Assembly: GCA_002943765.1 (NCBI GenBank)
Contig: PQWQ01000003.1
Coordinates: 3,595,501 to 3,659,500, forward strand
Origin: Psoroptes ovis
Taxonomy: Eukaryota > Arthropoda > Arachnida > Sarcoptiformes > Psoroptidae
Direction: 5' to 3'
DNA length: 64,000 nt
The notes beneath the pieces were generated by a model. It searched no databases. It was given only the letters and a program-made list of their open reading frames with translations, and had not been told where the DNA came from. A program made the translations under genes and the position numbers. Shown one piece after another: positions 49,701-62,521 of this stretch. The number at the start of each line of letters is the position of its first letter. Within the stretch, counting starts at the first letter, position 1.

Positions 49701-50317
49701 TTGGAGAAAACAATTATGTTTATTTTAAATCAAGTGCTTTGGTGAGAATTTTCATCAATTTCTTGAATCATCTTCAAGATAATGAAATAATCTTACGTAA
49801 ACAGACAAAATTTTTCATTGAAAAATTATTGAATAAAATAGAGTTGAATGCTGATCGAAATCTAACACCAGAGAAAAAATGTATCAATTTATTTGTTTAT
49901 ATATCGACGAAAACATATGCAGTTAAATCACCGCTAAAAATTATTTGTTCATTAATAAAAATTGCTTTACATTATCTTGCCAACAATAGCGATGAAGATG
50001 GCGAAGATTTAGATGAAAAATTGTTTGATAAAACTAAAATGAACATATTTATAGATGAATTTTTGATATGGTCATATTTGCTTGAAAAAATACAGGAATT
50101 ACTTTTATCGAATGCAAATAAAATCAATCATCAAAAATATGACAACAATTTATTGACGTTTGCTAGAAAATTTGACCGTGAAATTAATAAAAAATTGACA
50201 CAGGAAGAAACTCTATTTAAGTCTCGAAATAAGAATTCAAAAACGTTTGTATACAATTCAAAAACGATGAAATGGCAAAAATTTTTAAAAATTTTTTCTA
50301 TAAAATTAAATAACTGA
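43708..50317 (+). CDS. THADA: THADA homologue, tRNA 2'-O-methyltransferase partner
   Basis: Two coding segments, 43,708-44,092 and 44,994-50,317, joined in frame by removing 44,093-44,993, give 1,902 residues; human THADA has about 1,950. The protein is a long all-helical repeat (HEAT/armadillo-like). It carries the hallmark TRRSAGIPFII (about residue 1,073) of the DUF2428 region of THADA/Trm732, the partner of the FTSJ1/Trm7 enzyme that methylates position 32 of tRNA. A Ser/Pro-rich insert with repeated TSVPP lies near residues 590-630, and a short tandem FSSINFSCIDFSLIDF near 1,600. The interrupting 901 bp is a perfect foldback repeat that behaves as an intron. The start could instead be an in-frame ATG at 43,447. 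A possible AATAAA lies at 50,425. Confidence 0.85.
44107..44473 (+). repeat. left 367-bp arm of the inverted repeat
   Basis: Starts CTGCCTAAGG and ends CTATTTTCTATGA. It is identical to the reverse complement of 44,606-44,972. In RNA the two would form a hairpin of about 367 bp. Confidence 0.95.
44606..44972 (-). repeat. right 367-bp arm of the inverted repeat
   Basis: Starts TCATAGAAAATAG and ends CCTTAGGCAG. It is the partner of 44,107-44,473, of exactly equal length. Confidence 0.95.
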
Positions 50318-50974
50318 ATAATTTTTTTTCCATTTAAATTTTAAAATTTATTTTTTTTTTTTAATTAAAACAAACAAATTCAAATATTAATATTTATTGA
50401 TTCACACACAATTCTAATAATAATAATAAATATAGGTTTTTGAAACTATTATTCTTGATTATTAATTTTTTTTTGTTTTGTTTTAAATTTCAAATAATAA
50501 TTGAAAAATGCATTCGCACACACCGCACTCGGAAAAATTTATTGTTGGACAAATGAAAAAATGAGATTCTCATCATCACACGATCATTGTCACATAATCT
50601 AGACTAGGGATGTTTCATTCCATTAAATTGATTATTGCTTACGATGATATGAATTGCCAAAGTGAAGAGAAGAGGAAAAAATTCATCGATGGAATGCTTT
50701 TAAATCGATAATAATGACATAAATGACAATTATAATAATTATAAGGTCAGACATAATTTAGATAAAGGTTTTTTTTTACAATTATACACAACGAAAAAAA
50801 AACAGGAAAAAAAATGAAAATTTAGTTGAATGGAATTATTGGAAAAAATTTCAAACCAATTTTTTGTTTTCATTGATTGAATTAATTATAAATATTTCTT
50901 GTTCAGATATTGTTTGAATGAATTCATTGGCTAATTCATTGAAATTTTCATTGATGATCATGAAAAAATAATCA
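50318..50974. other. intergenic between convergent THADA and V-ATPase E
   Basis: AT-rich 3' flanks, including a candidate AATAAA at 50,425-50,430 for THADA. No other feature is seen. Confidence 0.55.
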
Positions 50975-51845
50975 TTAATCATCAAATTTACGATTAGGAT
51001 TACGTTGAAACAGTGTGACACGTATTTCTGGTAATAATTGTTGGCTAATCATGTCTAAACGACTTTCAAGTGTATTGGTTACTTTTATTTTACCACCATG
51101 TGCATACATTTCGATACCACCGCATCTGTTTTTGAGGGATGAAAATCGGTAAAATTATGAAATTGAATGTCCATAAGCAATTGTCTTAGGAAAAACATAC
51201 GCATCCGATGGTAGATAACGTTCTTTATCTATTTTTATATTAACATTAAGTTTTGTAGCAGCATAAAATTCTTTTTTCACTGAATCAATCAATGATTCAA
51301 CTAGCTGTAAATCTTGCTTGCGGCAACAAACAACAACTTCTTTTTCGACTAACCGGAAAACACTTTGTGCCATTAATTTTTGCATTACTTTACGATATAA
51401 ATCGGCATCTTTGGCAACTTCAGATAATTTTTGTCTTGCCTCTTCCAATACACTCTTAATCAATTCATCACGTTGTTTCAGAACACGAATACGTGATTGA
51501 TTTTGTAAATGTGAATTATAACTATGCAAGAGTATTTGACAAGATTAATTAATTAACTACGATCAATTCCAATGAAACTTACATTCGGCGTCTTAATTCG
51601 ACTTGTTTTTCTTTTTTCTCAAAAAATTCAATAATCTTTAAACGTTGTTCTTGAACCAGACGACCTTTTTCAATATTAAATTCTTCTTCAGCTTTGGCTT
51701 CAATTTCTTCGGCTTTTTCATTGGCTTCTTGTTCAATGAATGCAACCATGTGTTTAATCTAAAATATGATCAAACATTGTAATAATACAGCAAAACATTC
51801 AATTTTTGATACCTGTTTTTGAACATCAGCTTCACCAAGAGCCAT
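50975..51845 (-). CDS. ATP6V1E: V-type proton ATPase subunit E
   Basis: Four exons: 51,813-51,845, 51,583-51,758, 51,201-51,521 and 50,975-51,125, separated by 54-, 61- and 75-bp GT-AG introns. The total is 226 residues, the usual length. It begins MALGEADVQKQ and continues IKHMVAFIEQEANEKAEEI, the long N-terminal helix that makes the peripheral stalk with subunit G. The C-terminal domain contains CCRKQDLQLVE, KVTNTLESRLDMISQQLLPE and the terminal NPNRKF. Subunit E is a stator component of the V1 sector, needed for proton pumping into endomembrane compartments. The first exon is tiny (11 codons) but fits the family start exactly. Confidence 0.95.
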
Positions 51846-52503
51846 TTTTGATAATTTTTTCTTTTGGAATTGGTTCAATTAAACAATCAACGAAAAAACA
51901 AAAGAAAAATTTTGGTCAAACTTTGGATGGAATTTTCGATAATAATTAATGAATGGAGAGTTTTCTGAGACTTTTTTCTATTTTCACTATTTTTACCGAT
52001 GATAAATTAAGAGTTGGGCGTTTTTAAAACAATCACTGCTGTCATCAAAGATAAATTAAGCCTAAAAAAATTAAAAATAAAATTGAAAAATCTAATCCAA
52101 TAATTAATCAATATATGAACGATGAATGATTAAAGAGCTGCTAACAACATTAGATCAAATGAAAAAAACAATGTCATCAAAAAAAAATTGGTAGTAGCAT
52201 TGCTCAAAGTATCTAAAGTAGCTAAATCCGATTTTATGCAGACATTTAAAATGTTTCAATGAACATTCGTCTATGCTACTACAAATGTTACTTTATTTTT
52301 GAATTTTCCAAAACAAAAATTGTGCTTCAGCAACGATCACTCGAAAAGGACAAACTAAAAACAAACCAAATTGTGTTTCGAAATATTTTTTAGAAAAATT
52401 TAATAATTTTTATCGTAAGTTTTTGTAATTCATTGAGTATTTTCATTAAATTTTCATTTTCATTCTTAATCTCTTCCAATAATCATCAAGAAAAACAATA
52501 AAG
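51846..52503. other. divergent promoter region, V-ATPase E / COX8-like
   Basis: Shared upstream DNA of two divergent genes. A 10-bp inverted pair (GTAGTAGCAT at 52,191 and ATGCTACTAC at 52,273) is visible; its meaning is unknown. Confidence 0.5.
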
Positions 52504-52746
52504 ATGAACAATTTACGAATGATACAAAGTTTACAACGTTTGGTATCGAATCCAAACTTGCAACAACAAACACGCCGTACATTATATCCACATTATGTTC
52601 GTTATATGGCTGTAAATCTTGGACCTAAAACTAGTTTCACTGAAAAAGCAATTGTTTTCATGGGATTTGTTATCGGTATTATTGGTCCAGCAACATATAT
52701 TATGTATGATGTTGGCCGTAAACGTCCTGATCGTAAACAACAATAA
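52504..52746 (+). CDS. small mitochondrial inner-membrane protein, COX8-like
   Basis: A single-exon frame of 80 residues. The first roughly 30 residues are basic and free of acidic residues (MNNLRMIQSLQRL...TRRTLYPHYVRY), as in a mitochondrial targeting peptide. The pattern KTSFTEKAIVF then leads into one membrane helix (about 50-68, FMGFVIGIIGPATYIMY) and a short basic tail. Size, targeting sequence, SFxEK-type lead-in and a Pro-containing single helix fit cytochrome c oxidase subunit 8, the smallest nuclear-encoded complex IV subunit, but short sequences allow error. AATAAA lies at 52,852, about 105 bp after the stop. Confidence 0.5.
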   Translation: MNNLRMIQSLQRLVSNPNLQQQTRRTLYPHYVRYMAVNLGPKTSFTEKAIVFMGFVIGIIGPATYIMYDVGRKRPDRKQQ

Positions 52747-53193
52747 ATTTGAATAATTATTGAAAATGGGGAAAAAATGAAAGATTCAAAAAAAAATGTA
52801 ATCTTTATGTTTTTGAAATTATTATTAGTAAATTTTTAATGATTTGAATTGAATAAAAGCTATTATCATTTGAATTTTGGTGAAATAATTTCCAAATATT
52901 TTCTTGAAAAAATTCTGTACTGTTCTTTGTGAATTTCCCATGTTTTCAAGCAAACATCAAAAGGTAGTGGCAACGGTAAATAAAAATGTCAAATTTTTTA
53001 ATGCGTTGGAAGATTTTTAATTTTTGTTTTGACGAATATTTTCATTTTAAAAACAAATATTTCAATTCATAATTTAATCCTATTTTCTTAAATATTTCGA
53101 GATTTAAAAATTTTAAATTGTCATTAATTTATTGATTGTCACGATTCTGATGTAGTTGAAATTGTTTTTTTTTCAATTCAAAAATATTGAAAA
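52747..53193. other. intergenic, COX8-like 3' end / Tollip promoter
   Basis: AT-rich. Holds the polyadenylation signal at 52,852-52,857 of the upstream gene. No other feature is seen. Confidence 0.55.
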
Positions 53194-54358
53194 ATGAGCG
53201 AAACAAAACCGAAAGAATTACTATTAGATGGTGATTCAAATAATGAACAATCTAATAACGAATCATCCACATCATCGAATGAAATTCTAAATAAAATACC
53301 AAACATGAAAAAAATTAATGGTCATTCAGTTGTATTAGGTCAGTTGCCAGATGATTTTTTACGTGTTGACAATAATAATGATTCAAATGATAATGATAAC
53401 AATACATCATCATCATCAACAATGAATTCGAATAGACAAATTGAATTGGATGAAGAAATAGCCGCTTCATTACAACAACAATATGATAGACAAGTTGCTG
53501 CACAACAACGTGCAGCTGCTAATTGGAATTCAAATTATCGTGCATACATTTCAATAACATTTATTGAAGCTCATTTAGTTAAGAATTATGGTCTAATGAG
53601 TATGAGTCCATATGTGCGTATTCGTGTTGGTCATACAATTTATGAAACAAGAACAAGCACTCGTGGTGGTAAAAATCCTAAATGGAATGAAACTTGTCGT
53701 TGGTAAGGTCTAATCATTGACATTTTGATTAAAATTTGAATTAATTTATACTGTTTTTTGCTTTTCGTAATTTAGTTATTTACCAAATGGATGCGATACG
53801 ATTGCAATCGAAATATATGATGATTGTTTATTCACACAAGATGAATTGATTGCATGGGCACAATATAAAGTTCCAGAGAATTATTTACAATTTTCATCTG
53901 AACGAAATGAGCATTCATTCGATGAAAAAATTGCATTATCAGGAAAACAAGGTGAAGGTTTGGAAGGTGAATTAATAATGCATTTGAATTCTAAACCAAT
54001 CACAGCAGAGACATTGCGAACATATATGACGGCACCGATTTATCAAACAAATCATATGCCTGGATTGTTGATACCAACACCGCCAATATTGGCTGCACCT
54101 TTGATTGTTCATCAAAGTACAATACCAGCATCAACATTATTACCACCGACACAACAACAACCGCAGCAACAACCACAGCCACATCAACCAGCGCAACAAA
54201 CACCTCGACCAGTACAAATACGAGATGAAGATGTACAAACATTGAAAGAAATGTTTCCAAGTATTGATATCGATATTATTAAATCTGTATTACAAAATGA
54301 ACATGGTAATTTAGAACGTTCAATTACAAATTTATTGGAATTGAATTCAACTGCTTAA
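53194..54358 (+). CDS. TOLLIP: Toll-interacting protein (Tollip)
   Basis: Exons 53,194-53,702 and 53,776-54,358 (73-bp intron) give 363 residues. The N-terminal part is Asn/Ser-rich, with the LGQLPDDFLR motif typical of the Tollip TOM1-binding region. A C2 domain (about 117-250) contains EAHLVKNYGLMSMSPYVRIR, NPKWNETCRW (continuing across the intron) and IEIYDDCLFTQDELIAWA. A Gln/Pro-rich linker is followed by a C-terminal CUE domain (about 318-360; LKEMFPSIDIDIIKSVL) that binds ubiquitin. Tollip works in endosomal sorting of ubiquitinated cargo and in damping Toll/IL-1 signalling. AATAAA is at 54,562. The order C2-CUE is complete, so the gene looks functional. Confidence 0.92.
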
Positions 54359-54791
54359 TAATTTCAATCAAACGTATTCATTTTTTTAACGCTGTGAAAG
54401 CACGATCAATTGACCAAATTGTTATCCATAACAATCCTATATCGATTTGCAATATTAATGTTTGAATGGGCAAATATTTTCAAAAATTGGAATTTAAACT
54501 TTGTTGTTTTTTCCTCGAAATATCAATTGAAATTTTTATTCAAAATAAAATTTTGATTTTCAATAAAATAAAACTTTCATACAAAATAAAATATTCAAAA
54601 AACAAATTATTTGACATTGATAAATGTTCTCGAAAAATGTAAAAAAAAATTCAAAAAATGATGATTTTAAATCATTATGACTGATGGTAATTACTCATAG
54701 TAAATGGTCCGTGAATGTAGTTGATAGTTGATTTAAGTAAAAACAAGAGTAAACATTTTGCATTTGCATTAATCTTTGATCAAACAAAATG
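54359..54791. other. intergenic between convergent genes
   Basis: Tollip 3' region with AATAAA signals (54,562-54,567), then the 3' flank of the next minus-strand gene. No other feature is seen. Confidence 0.55.
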
Positions 54792-57105
54792 CTACCGGCA
54801 TAGAATTTTTTTCTTTTGAATTAAATTTTTATTTTTTATCATTAATTTACCATTTTGATTTTTATTATTATTGATAATCGATGTTAATAATAATGTTGAA
54901 CGTTTTTCAAAATAATCAACATTATCAATTAGACATTCATTCAGCTCTTTTAGATTTTGTTTACATTTTTCACGTAATCTATTTTCAATTTGAAATTGTT
55001 GTAGTAATAAATTTCTTTGATTCATATAATATAATAATTTTTGATATAATTTCGGTATTAAACGCTCAGCTAAATTTATTCGTATACGTAGCTGTTCAAC
55101 ACTTTCTTCGGCTTCATTGTTGTTTTTATTGTCATTATTGTTATTGTCATCATTGATCACCGGTACAATAATTGATTGAAATTTATCAATTTTCAATTCT
55201 CGATCAAGATTAGGCACTTGATTGCCCTTAAAATTATTTTTGCAGTTGTTATCAATGGCCCCATCATTATTATCATCTTGATGATTATGATCATCATCAT
55301 CAACAATACAATTAAAATAATCATAATCATGATTAACGTCATTGTCCTTTGATGTTGATGATCTTGGTGTTGTTGTTGCTGTTGTTGTCGATGGTGGTGG
55401 CTGCCGTAATAAAGCTGGTAATGATGATGAGTTCATTGAATTTAAACTATTAGTACTGCTTAGCATTAAATCATTTTGTTGTTGTTGTTGTTGCTTCCGC
55501 TGTTCAATTTGAATCGGTTGTGTTGTCATTTGATTTTGTTGTTCTTGATTTTGATCATTATTGTTATTATTATCATTATATAAATATTCTAAATCATAAT
55601 AATCATTATCCGATAATGTAAACAATGATTGTACATCAGTCGTTGATGGTATTAAATCAGTACTACAACCACTATCATTTTCATGTCTAAAGTCGCATGT
55701 TTCTTCATCATCATCATCATCTTCAAGTTCATTATTCGAATATTCGGATGAATTTTTTGTTTTATCGAAATTTTCCCTTCTTCCTTTATTTTTCATGGAT
55801 AATTTCAAAACTTTTTTCAAATTTTCATCAAATTCATTATGATCAACATTATTATTATCATAAATATCAAATATATCATATTGTTCATCATCATCATCAT
55901 CATCGTCAGACATTTTTATCATCATCATCATCGCTGTTGTGTTTGATATTCGTTGATTACTATTGTTATTGCTATTATCATCACCGAATTCATTGCCAAC
56001 AATCAAAGAATTTTGATTATTATCACTGTTAATATTGTTATTGTTATTATTATTATGACTTAAACATAATGATGATGATGATGATGTTGATGGTGGTGAT
56101 ACGGATGAAATCGATGTCGAATCCATATGATAATAATTATTGTAAGAATAATTTTGGTCATAATATTTTTGATTATTATTATTATTAGATTGCTTTGATT
56201 GCCATCCATTCAGCATTGATGATGGTTCTAGCTGTTGATGCTGATGATGATTATGGTGTTTAGCTGAAGAATTTAACAATGAATTCAATTCTCTAAGGAT
56301 TTCATTTTCTTTCCGTAATTGTTGATTTTCAATTTCTAAATCATTCAATCTTTTATCAATGATTTTGACTAAATTTAAAAAGCTTACATCATTCTCTAAA
56401 TTATGCAAACAGTTGCTCGTTACAGAAGTCGTCGTCGTTTTATTCAAATCTTTATCAACTAACCATTGTGATGTTTGATATGCAACTTTAGTCCATATAT
56501 GATTAAATGACCAACAACATGATGATTTCAATGGATTGGTCTCGAAATGGATTCCGTTCCTTTTATTTTCATGATTAAGTAATGATAATGATGAAGATTC
56601 AGTGGATAAATGATCACAAACAGTACCATGACATAATTTAAATTCAAATAAACGCATATCACACGAACAACATTGACAACAATGTTGTTGTACGAAATTT
56701 TTCAATATTAATTCATGTGTTTGCAGTGATAACATTACTTCTTCAGTATGTTTGGCGGTATTTTCCAAATTTCTTCTCAATTCATTGATACGATTAGTTG
56801 ATTCTTGTTTGATTTCCATACAATTTTGAATAAGACATTCATTTTGATCTAACAATTGTTCAATAATATTCCGTAATAGATTAATGTATTTCTATTTGAA
56901 TTTCGACAAAAAAAATTATTGAAAATAATCTTTTTAATACTGAAATTGATCATCAAATACTTACATTTTGATCTAAATTCGTTATAAGCGTATCATCTAA
57001 TAACCATTTTTCACATTCTAATCGATATTGATTAAATAAATCATTTGATTCGTTTGAATTTGATTGGATTGGTGAATCGGTGATGCTGTCATTGTCAGAT
57101 TCCAT
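54792..57105 (-). CDS. coiled-coil, low-complexity protein of unknown function
   Basis: Exons 56,965-57,105 and 54,792-56,891 (73-bp intron, donor GTAAGT, acceptor AAATAG) give about 746 residues. The N-terminus is acidic and Ser-rich (MESDNDSITDS). A helical, probably coiled-coil segment (about 48-110) leads to a cysteine cluster HCCQCCSC (about 118-124) with further Cys and His (KLCHGTVCDHL), a possible metal site. Residues about 200-570 are Asn/Asp/Ser/Gln-rich from microsatellites. A second coiled coil (about 630-715) ends the protein. I do not recognise the family. The centre may evolve fast and look poorly conserved in searches; the two ends are the informative parts. Confidence 0.65.
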
Positions 57106-60100
57106 GATTAAAAACGATTGATTGATTCAAAATCACTATTAATTAAGACCGATTAAAACTAATCAATTTTCAATGATCAAATACACGTTTTCAACAATTA
57201 TGTTGACTTAATAATTAATAAAAAACAAAAATTTCAAAATAAAATAGGACAAATTGCTCGGGAAAAATTAATTCATTTTTTGCAAAGTAAAAAGTAGAAA
57301 ATAATATTGTTTATATTATTATATGATAAATCACGTTGTATATATTGTCATCATCATCATCATCATCAATATATTTGTACAATCAACACACACAGGCACA
57401 CACACAAAATGATAACTAAACGATAATGATGATTTGGTAAACTTGGTAAATATTGAAAATATTATCAATAAATTGTTATGGCTTTTTGGTTATATGTCTA
57501 CTGATTGAATGAATTCATCGATGGTATGTGTGTGTTCATTATCAATGATAATAATCACCACTGAAAAGCATTATCATCGATTGACATCTGTAATATAAAC
57601 ATTGAACTGTTTATTTTTCATTTATTTGATCAACAAAATCAAATAAAAATTGATGAAATTTGGTTTTTATTATTGTATTCAATGGTCGTTTTTATTAAAT
57701 ATTGTTGTCGTTGTAGTAACAATTTTTGATAATCTTTTTGATTATTTTATTGGATTAACTATGTTCACAGCTTGTTTAATGTTTGATTTATTGGATATTT
57801 TGACGTATAATTGAAATTGATTAGTCATAAAATACAGGTAAAATTAAGCACAATTTGATTTTAATTTGACGAGTTTGAAATTCAATCATTCTTGAACTGA
57901 TTCCATTGGTTAAATATGGAAATTTTCGGTGATGATTGTTGATGAACGATTTCAGCGAATAGTTTGAAGAACGATTTTAACAATGAACGATTTGAGGAGC
58001 ACACGGAATTAAACAGAATAAGTCGGGTATTCAAAGGATTAAAGATTTGAAAATTTTAAAATATTTCAAAAATTTAAAAATTTTAAATACAATTTCAATA
58101 ACGAAAAGAATTCCTGAACAAATATTTTTGATAAAACAAACAATTGTTTCATTTGTTGAAAGAATTTTATCATCATTTAATCAATTGAAAAAATAGGAAA
58201 GGATATTCTTTAATTCAAAACAAAACGAGAAAAAAACGTGTTAATTAATGATCAGTCTTCAAACTCTTCAAATACACATAAATATTTCAATGAGTTCTTG
58301 AGTTTTAAAACTGTAATTCATACAAATTCAATGCATTCATTCATACCAATTCAATTCAACAAGAAATAATCAGTTTTTCACATTTGTCATTACAACAGAG
58401 TATTTCCACACAAGAAATGTATCAAAAAAACGATGATTATCAAAACATAAATATTTTGAAAAATTGAAATTGTACATGTATATTGAGGAATCTATTTGGC
58501 TGTTTATCATTCAAATTTTAATGAAAAACTAAAAAATAAAACTTTAATAAAAATGAAAAAGTATTAGAAGTTTGTTTACCAGTTAAATATATTGCTTGTG
58601 ATATATGCTTATGTATGTGTGTGTGTGTTTGAGATATATGTAATTGATGATGATAATGATTATAATCCATACATATTTTCACATATCAAAAACGACAAAA
58701 TATTCATTCATTTATACACTTTATTATAAGAATCCTTTGAATTTAAATTCATTTGAATTCGTTTGAAATGCACAAGTCTTTGATATTTCAATCAATTTTG
58801 AAGTTTTTTTCGTTGAAAAAATTCAAAGTTTATTCATGTAATTGACTTGAAATTAAAAATTAAACTAAAACTGAATCAAAAACTAAACTAAATCAAACCA
58901 AATACACTAAGATATACACATGAATGAATGAATGAATATGAAATTTTTGAATTTTTATAAATTTTTGAATTTGTCGAAAGCGAAAAAACTTTTAAATCAT
59001 TTCGGTGGCTGCGCGTGTGTTTCTATATTTCTAATATGTTTACATGTAAATGCAATGTAAATGAAAATGAATGAATGGATAAATGAATGAATATTTTCAT
59101 TTTCAAATTTCTTGGCAAAGAAATAAAGGAAAATCTATGGATTTTCACTTTCGATATTAACAATGAACTGAACGAATGAATGAAGAGAATTTATTTCATA
59201 TATTTTTGGCCATTTTTTTCTTCTTTGATCAAAAATCCAAGAGAGAAATGGTACAAGTTTTTTAAAATCAAGCGATGGTTCATTTTGTTCGATGTCGATG
59301 TTGATGATGATGTCGATGACATTGATCTCAATTTCATATACAATAGATGTATTGGGATGTTTTTTTTTTAGGAGAAGAAGAAGATATGATCGAAAATATT
59401 TGGACATTTTCTTTGAAAAATTTTGAAATTTATTTTGGCGCCATTCACACATTTTTCAAATTATTTCAAATATTTGAATAATTTTAAAATTTTAAATTTT
59501 TGATTGTTATGGTGAATTGATAATAATTGAAGATGATGTTAATTGGAAATTTTTTCAATGAAGATTCAATGACAAGTGATGTGCGAATATAATTTTAAAT
59601 TTGTTAATTTAAAAATTTTCAAAATTTAAATTTGAAATTTTTTTTGACACCTGTTGATTGCATTTGTCCATTATTTTTTTATTTGTTTATTTTTCTATTT
59701 TCTCAGCTTTATTATTGAACGATTCATTTCCATCTGGAATCAATCGTTAATTTGCTTGTTTTTCCATCAATTTTTGGATTTTTTCGCCGGTAAATTAATC
59801 AACGATCGAAGCCAATTCAATTTCAAATTAATCCCGATGGATCATTGGATTGATTGCTTGTTTGATTTAGGATTAAAATCATGTATCAATGCATCGACCA
59901 TCATTAAAAATAAGAAAATGATGTTTAAAACCTTGACATTTTCTCAATTCTCAAAATTTAGCTTTATTTTTTGAATATTTTTGAAATTTGAGAAATATTT
60001 TTTTTCAATTTTAGACAAACAAACAAACAAAATATATTTGACAAAGACATTTTTGTCATAATAATGATATATTCTCAAATATAAATTTATGAAACATACA

Positions 60101-60373
60101 AATAGTCAATAAAATATGTGTCATAATATTTTGTCAATTGTCAATGTTTGATGTATGAATGGTGATGATGATGATGATGATGACAAATCATTTTTGTTCG
60201 ATGATTCAAAAAGATTTTTTGAAGAAAAAAAATTGAAATTTCACAACAATTTCTATTCAATTTTCAAGTATTTCTATATGAATATTTTGTCGAAATAATA
60301 ATAATTTCAATTATTCCTTCCTGAAATTAAATATATTCAACAACAACAATAACAACAAAATACATTCAAATAT
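57106..60373. other. intergenic, AT-rich
   Basis: No supported gene over 3.2 kb. Has ATC repeats near 57,349-57,368 and 60,160-60,184 and dinucleotide (GT) repeats near 58,613-58,628. Hydrophobic frames near 59,654-59,974 and 59,135-59,452 lack ATG starts or conserved features. Confidence 0.55.
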
Positions 60374-61351
60374 GAAATTCATGAATAAAAATTCAAATGA
60401 CCCAAACGGAGTTATGATGGCCGTTTTTTCGATATCTTCACGTTTGATCGGTATTTGATGGTATGCCGATCTTAGGTCAATCTTCGAAAACAGCTTTGCA
60501 GACCCAATGTTGTTGAAGAAGTCGTGCAAGTGCGGTATGTTGTATCGATCTTTTTTAGTGACCGAGTTCAACAACCGGTAATTACCGCAAGGGCGTATCG
60601 ATCCATCCGGTTTCGTTACACAATGTAATGGCGATGCCCAAGGGGAATTCGAAGGACGGATGATCTTGAGTTTGAGCAGCTGATCAAACTCAGCTTTTGC
60701 TTGCTTGTACTTGTCTGGTGGTAAGCGCCTACATCGCTGACGAATCGGCTGACCAAATGTTACGATGGCATGTTCGACGGAGTGCTTAGGGGGCGCATCA
60801 GTTTTGAATAACGATGGCCGGGCAATCTCCGGATACTTCTTCAGTAGATGCGCTACCGGTGAAGTTTCGTCAATCACACTGATGCTGAACACACGGTCGG
60901 TTGTGTCAGCCCGAACAGCCATTTTGTTGGTCATATCGATGAGAGTCTTCGTCGCGAGTCGTGGGACCAGATCAAAATATTCGAGAAAATCTGCTCCAAT
61001 GATGGGCAGATCGAGTTGAGCAATCACAAAATCGTACAGAAATTTACGCTTAAAGCCAAGATCGATCAGTTTGGTGATGGTACCAAACGTGTCGATTTTT
61101 GTTTTGTTAACTGCAGTTAAATTTGATGTTGGAGGAGGCAGTTTTTTGATGAACTTGGCGGGCCAAACGCAAATATCTGAACCAGTATCAATCAGTATCT
61201 TTGTTCGAGATATGCGCTCGAAAACAAAGAGGCGTTTGGCCTGGGGAGAACCAATCTGGTTTACAGACGGCCTCCCCGCTCCTAGTTTTCCGCAATCGAT
61301 GTTGTGCTTGACGCACGCGATATTGGTCGGTCGATGGAACTGACACGACAC
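60374..61351 (-). pseudogene. Ty3/gypsy-type pol fragment: protease and partial RT
   Basis: A minus-strand frame contains an aspartic protease with ILIDTGSDICVWP and the following IIGADFLEYFDL. The first half of a reverse transcriptase follows: IIRPSNSPWASPLHCV, KPDGSIRPCGNYRLLN, KIDLRSAYHQIP. Similarity stops after TPFGSFEFLF near 60,374, before the YxDD catalytic motif, RNase H and integrase, where AT-rich host DNA begins. The pol frame is offset from gag at the gag zinc-knuckle region, where a short TGTCG-TGTCA repetition suggests a 5-nt insertion rather than programmed frameshifting. GC content is clearly above the host average. Inactive element. Confidence 0.85.
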
Positions 61352-62226
61352 TCAATTTTATATTCGCATTTTCTGGCGTTGGACCCGAAACTCCTATGAT
61401 AATAGCATAGTGGTCGGTCCCTTCGTGGCTGGCGACGGGATCGTCGACCAGGGCTTCGTCCACGGGATCGATTACGTTGTCGCTGTTGATTGCATTGACG
61501 GATGGGCTGTTGTTGTTGCCACATCAGAGAATTGCTGCGGGTGGACTGGACGGAAGCCACGTCCAGTTGTGATGAACTCCAGAAATCATCAGCCGCACGA
61601 AGCAGGTTCTCTTTATCATGCCAGATTTGTTGGATGACACGCAAATTTTCGCGGACTTTTTCAGGGAGACCGGATAAAAATCGGTTCCATAATACATCTT
61701 CACCAATTTTGAGATCTTGGGCTTTGACCAATAAACGTTGATAAAAAACCGATGGTTTTTCATTGGCCATCATATTGCCATCCAATATTTGATTAAGACG
61801 GCTCTGAGCATTGTCTTCTGTAATACGAAGGATATGATCTTTTAAATCTTCATATTTGTTTTCGTACCAGTCCGAGATTAAGAAACCAGAAATTTTTGTT
61901 AATATATTTGCTGGCAGACAACGCAACATCGCACGATATTTGTTGATCTTGGATACTTTTGACGCAGCGAAGACCTCTTCTGTAAGATAGAAAAACAATC
62001 TAACGTCTTCGGGCGTGAAAGCTGGAATTTGATCGCTAATATTCTTGACGGCCAAAGCATCCACATTAGCACTATCATTGATCGATAGGCTTGCTATCTG
62101 CGATGATAAATCATCGACGGTGGATGGACCCGGTGAAAATGGGTTGGCCATAGTTGCACGACCCGAATCGTCGATGTTTGATTCGGGTGTTTTACCAGCT
62201 GTGGGTAATGTTGATTTAGATGTCAT
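61282..62226 (-). pseudogene. gag of a Ty3/gypsy-type retrotransposon
   Basis: An open frame of 314 codons starting at an ATG. Residues about 80-235 look like a capsid region (LFFYLTEEVFAASKVSK, LPEKVRENL). An Arg-rich stretch (RSRGRSPGRRSRRQPRRDR) is followed by the knuckle-like CYYHRSFGSNARKC typical of arthropod gypsy elements. The frame runs out about 20 codons later, where pol continues in another frame. It belongs to the same insertion as the pol fragment and the putative LTR. Confidence 0.8.
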
Positions 62227-62502
62227 GATGGAATTGGTGAAGATGATGACTAAAAATGATAATGATGGTGACTATACAATGATGAAGTGATATATACAAT
62301 GATGATAATAGAAATAATTAACAACAAAAAAAAACTAATAACAAATAACTACGTTAATTAATCAAAAAAAATTTATTTACAAACAAATGTAGAAAAAAAA
62401 TATTAACATAAATGTAGAACAAAAATCAAAAATAATTGGAAAAAATTTCAATGTTTGAAAATATCACTTGAAAAAAATCAAAAATTTAACTATGTTAAAT
62501 TC

Positions 62503-62519
62503 AAACGTGAGGGTCACCA
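62503..62519 (-). other. putative primer binding site of the retrotransposon
   Basis: Read on the minus strand, TGGTGACCCTCACGTTTG begins two bases after the putative LTR end. TGG-initial sites complementary to a tRNA 3' end at this position are the rule for gypsy elements. Which tRNA primes cannot be decided here. Confidence 0.45.
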
Positions 62520-62521
62520 CT

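Noticed and set aside
59654..59974. 106-codon hydrophobic frame
   Set aside because: It begins at TTG and is rich in Phe/Ile from T-rich DNA; its composition is what chance predicts here.
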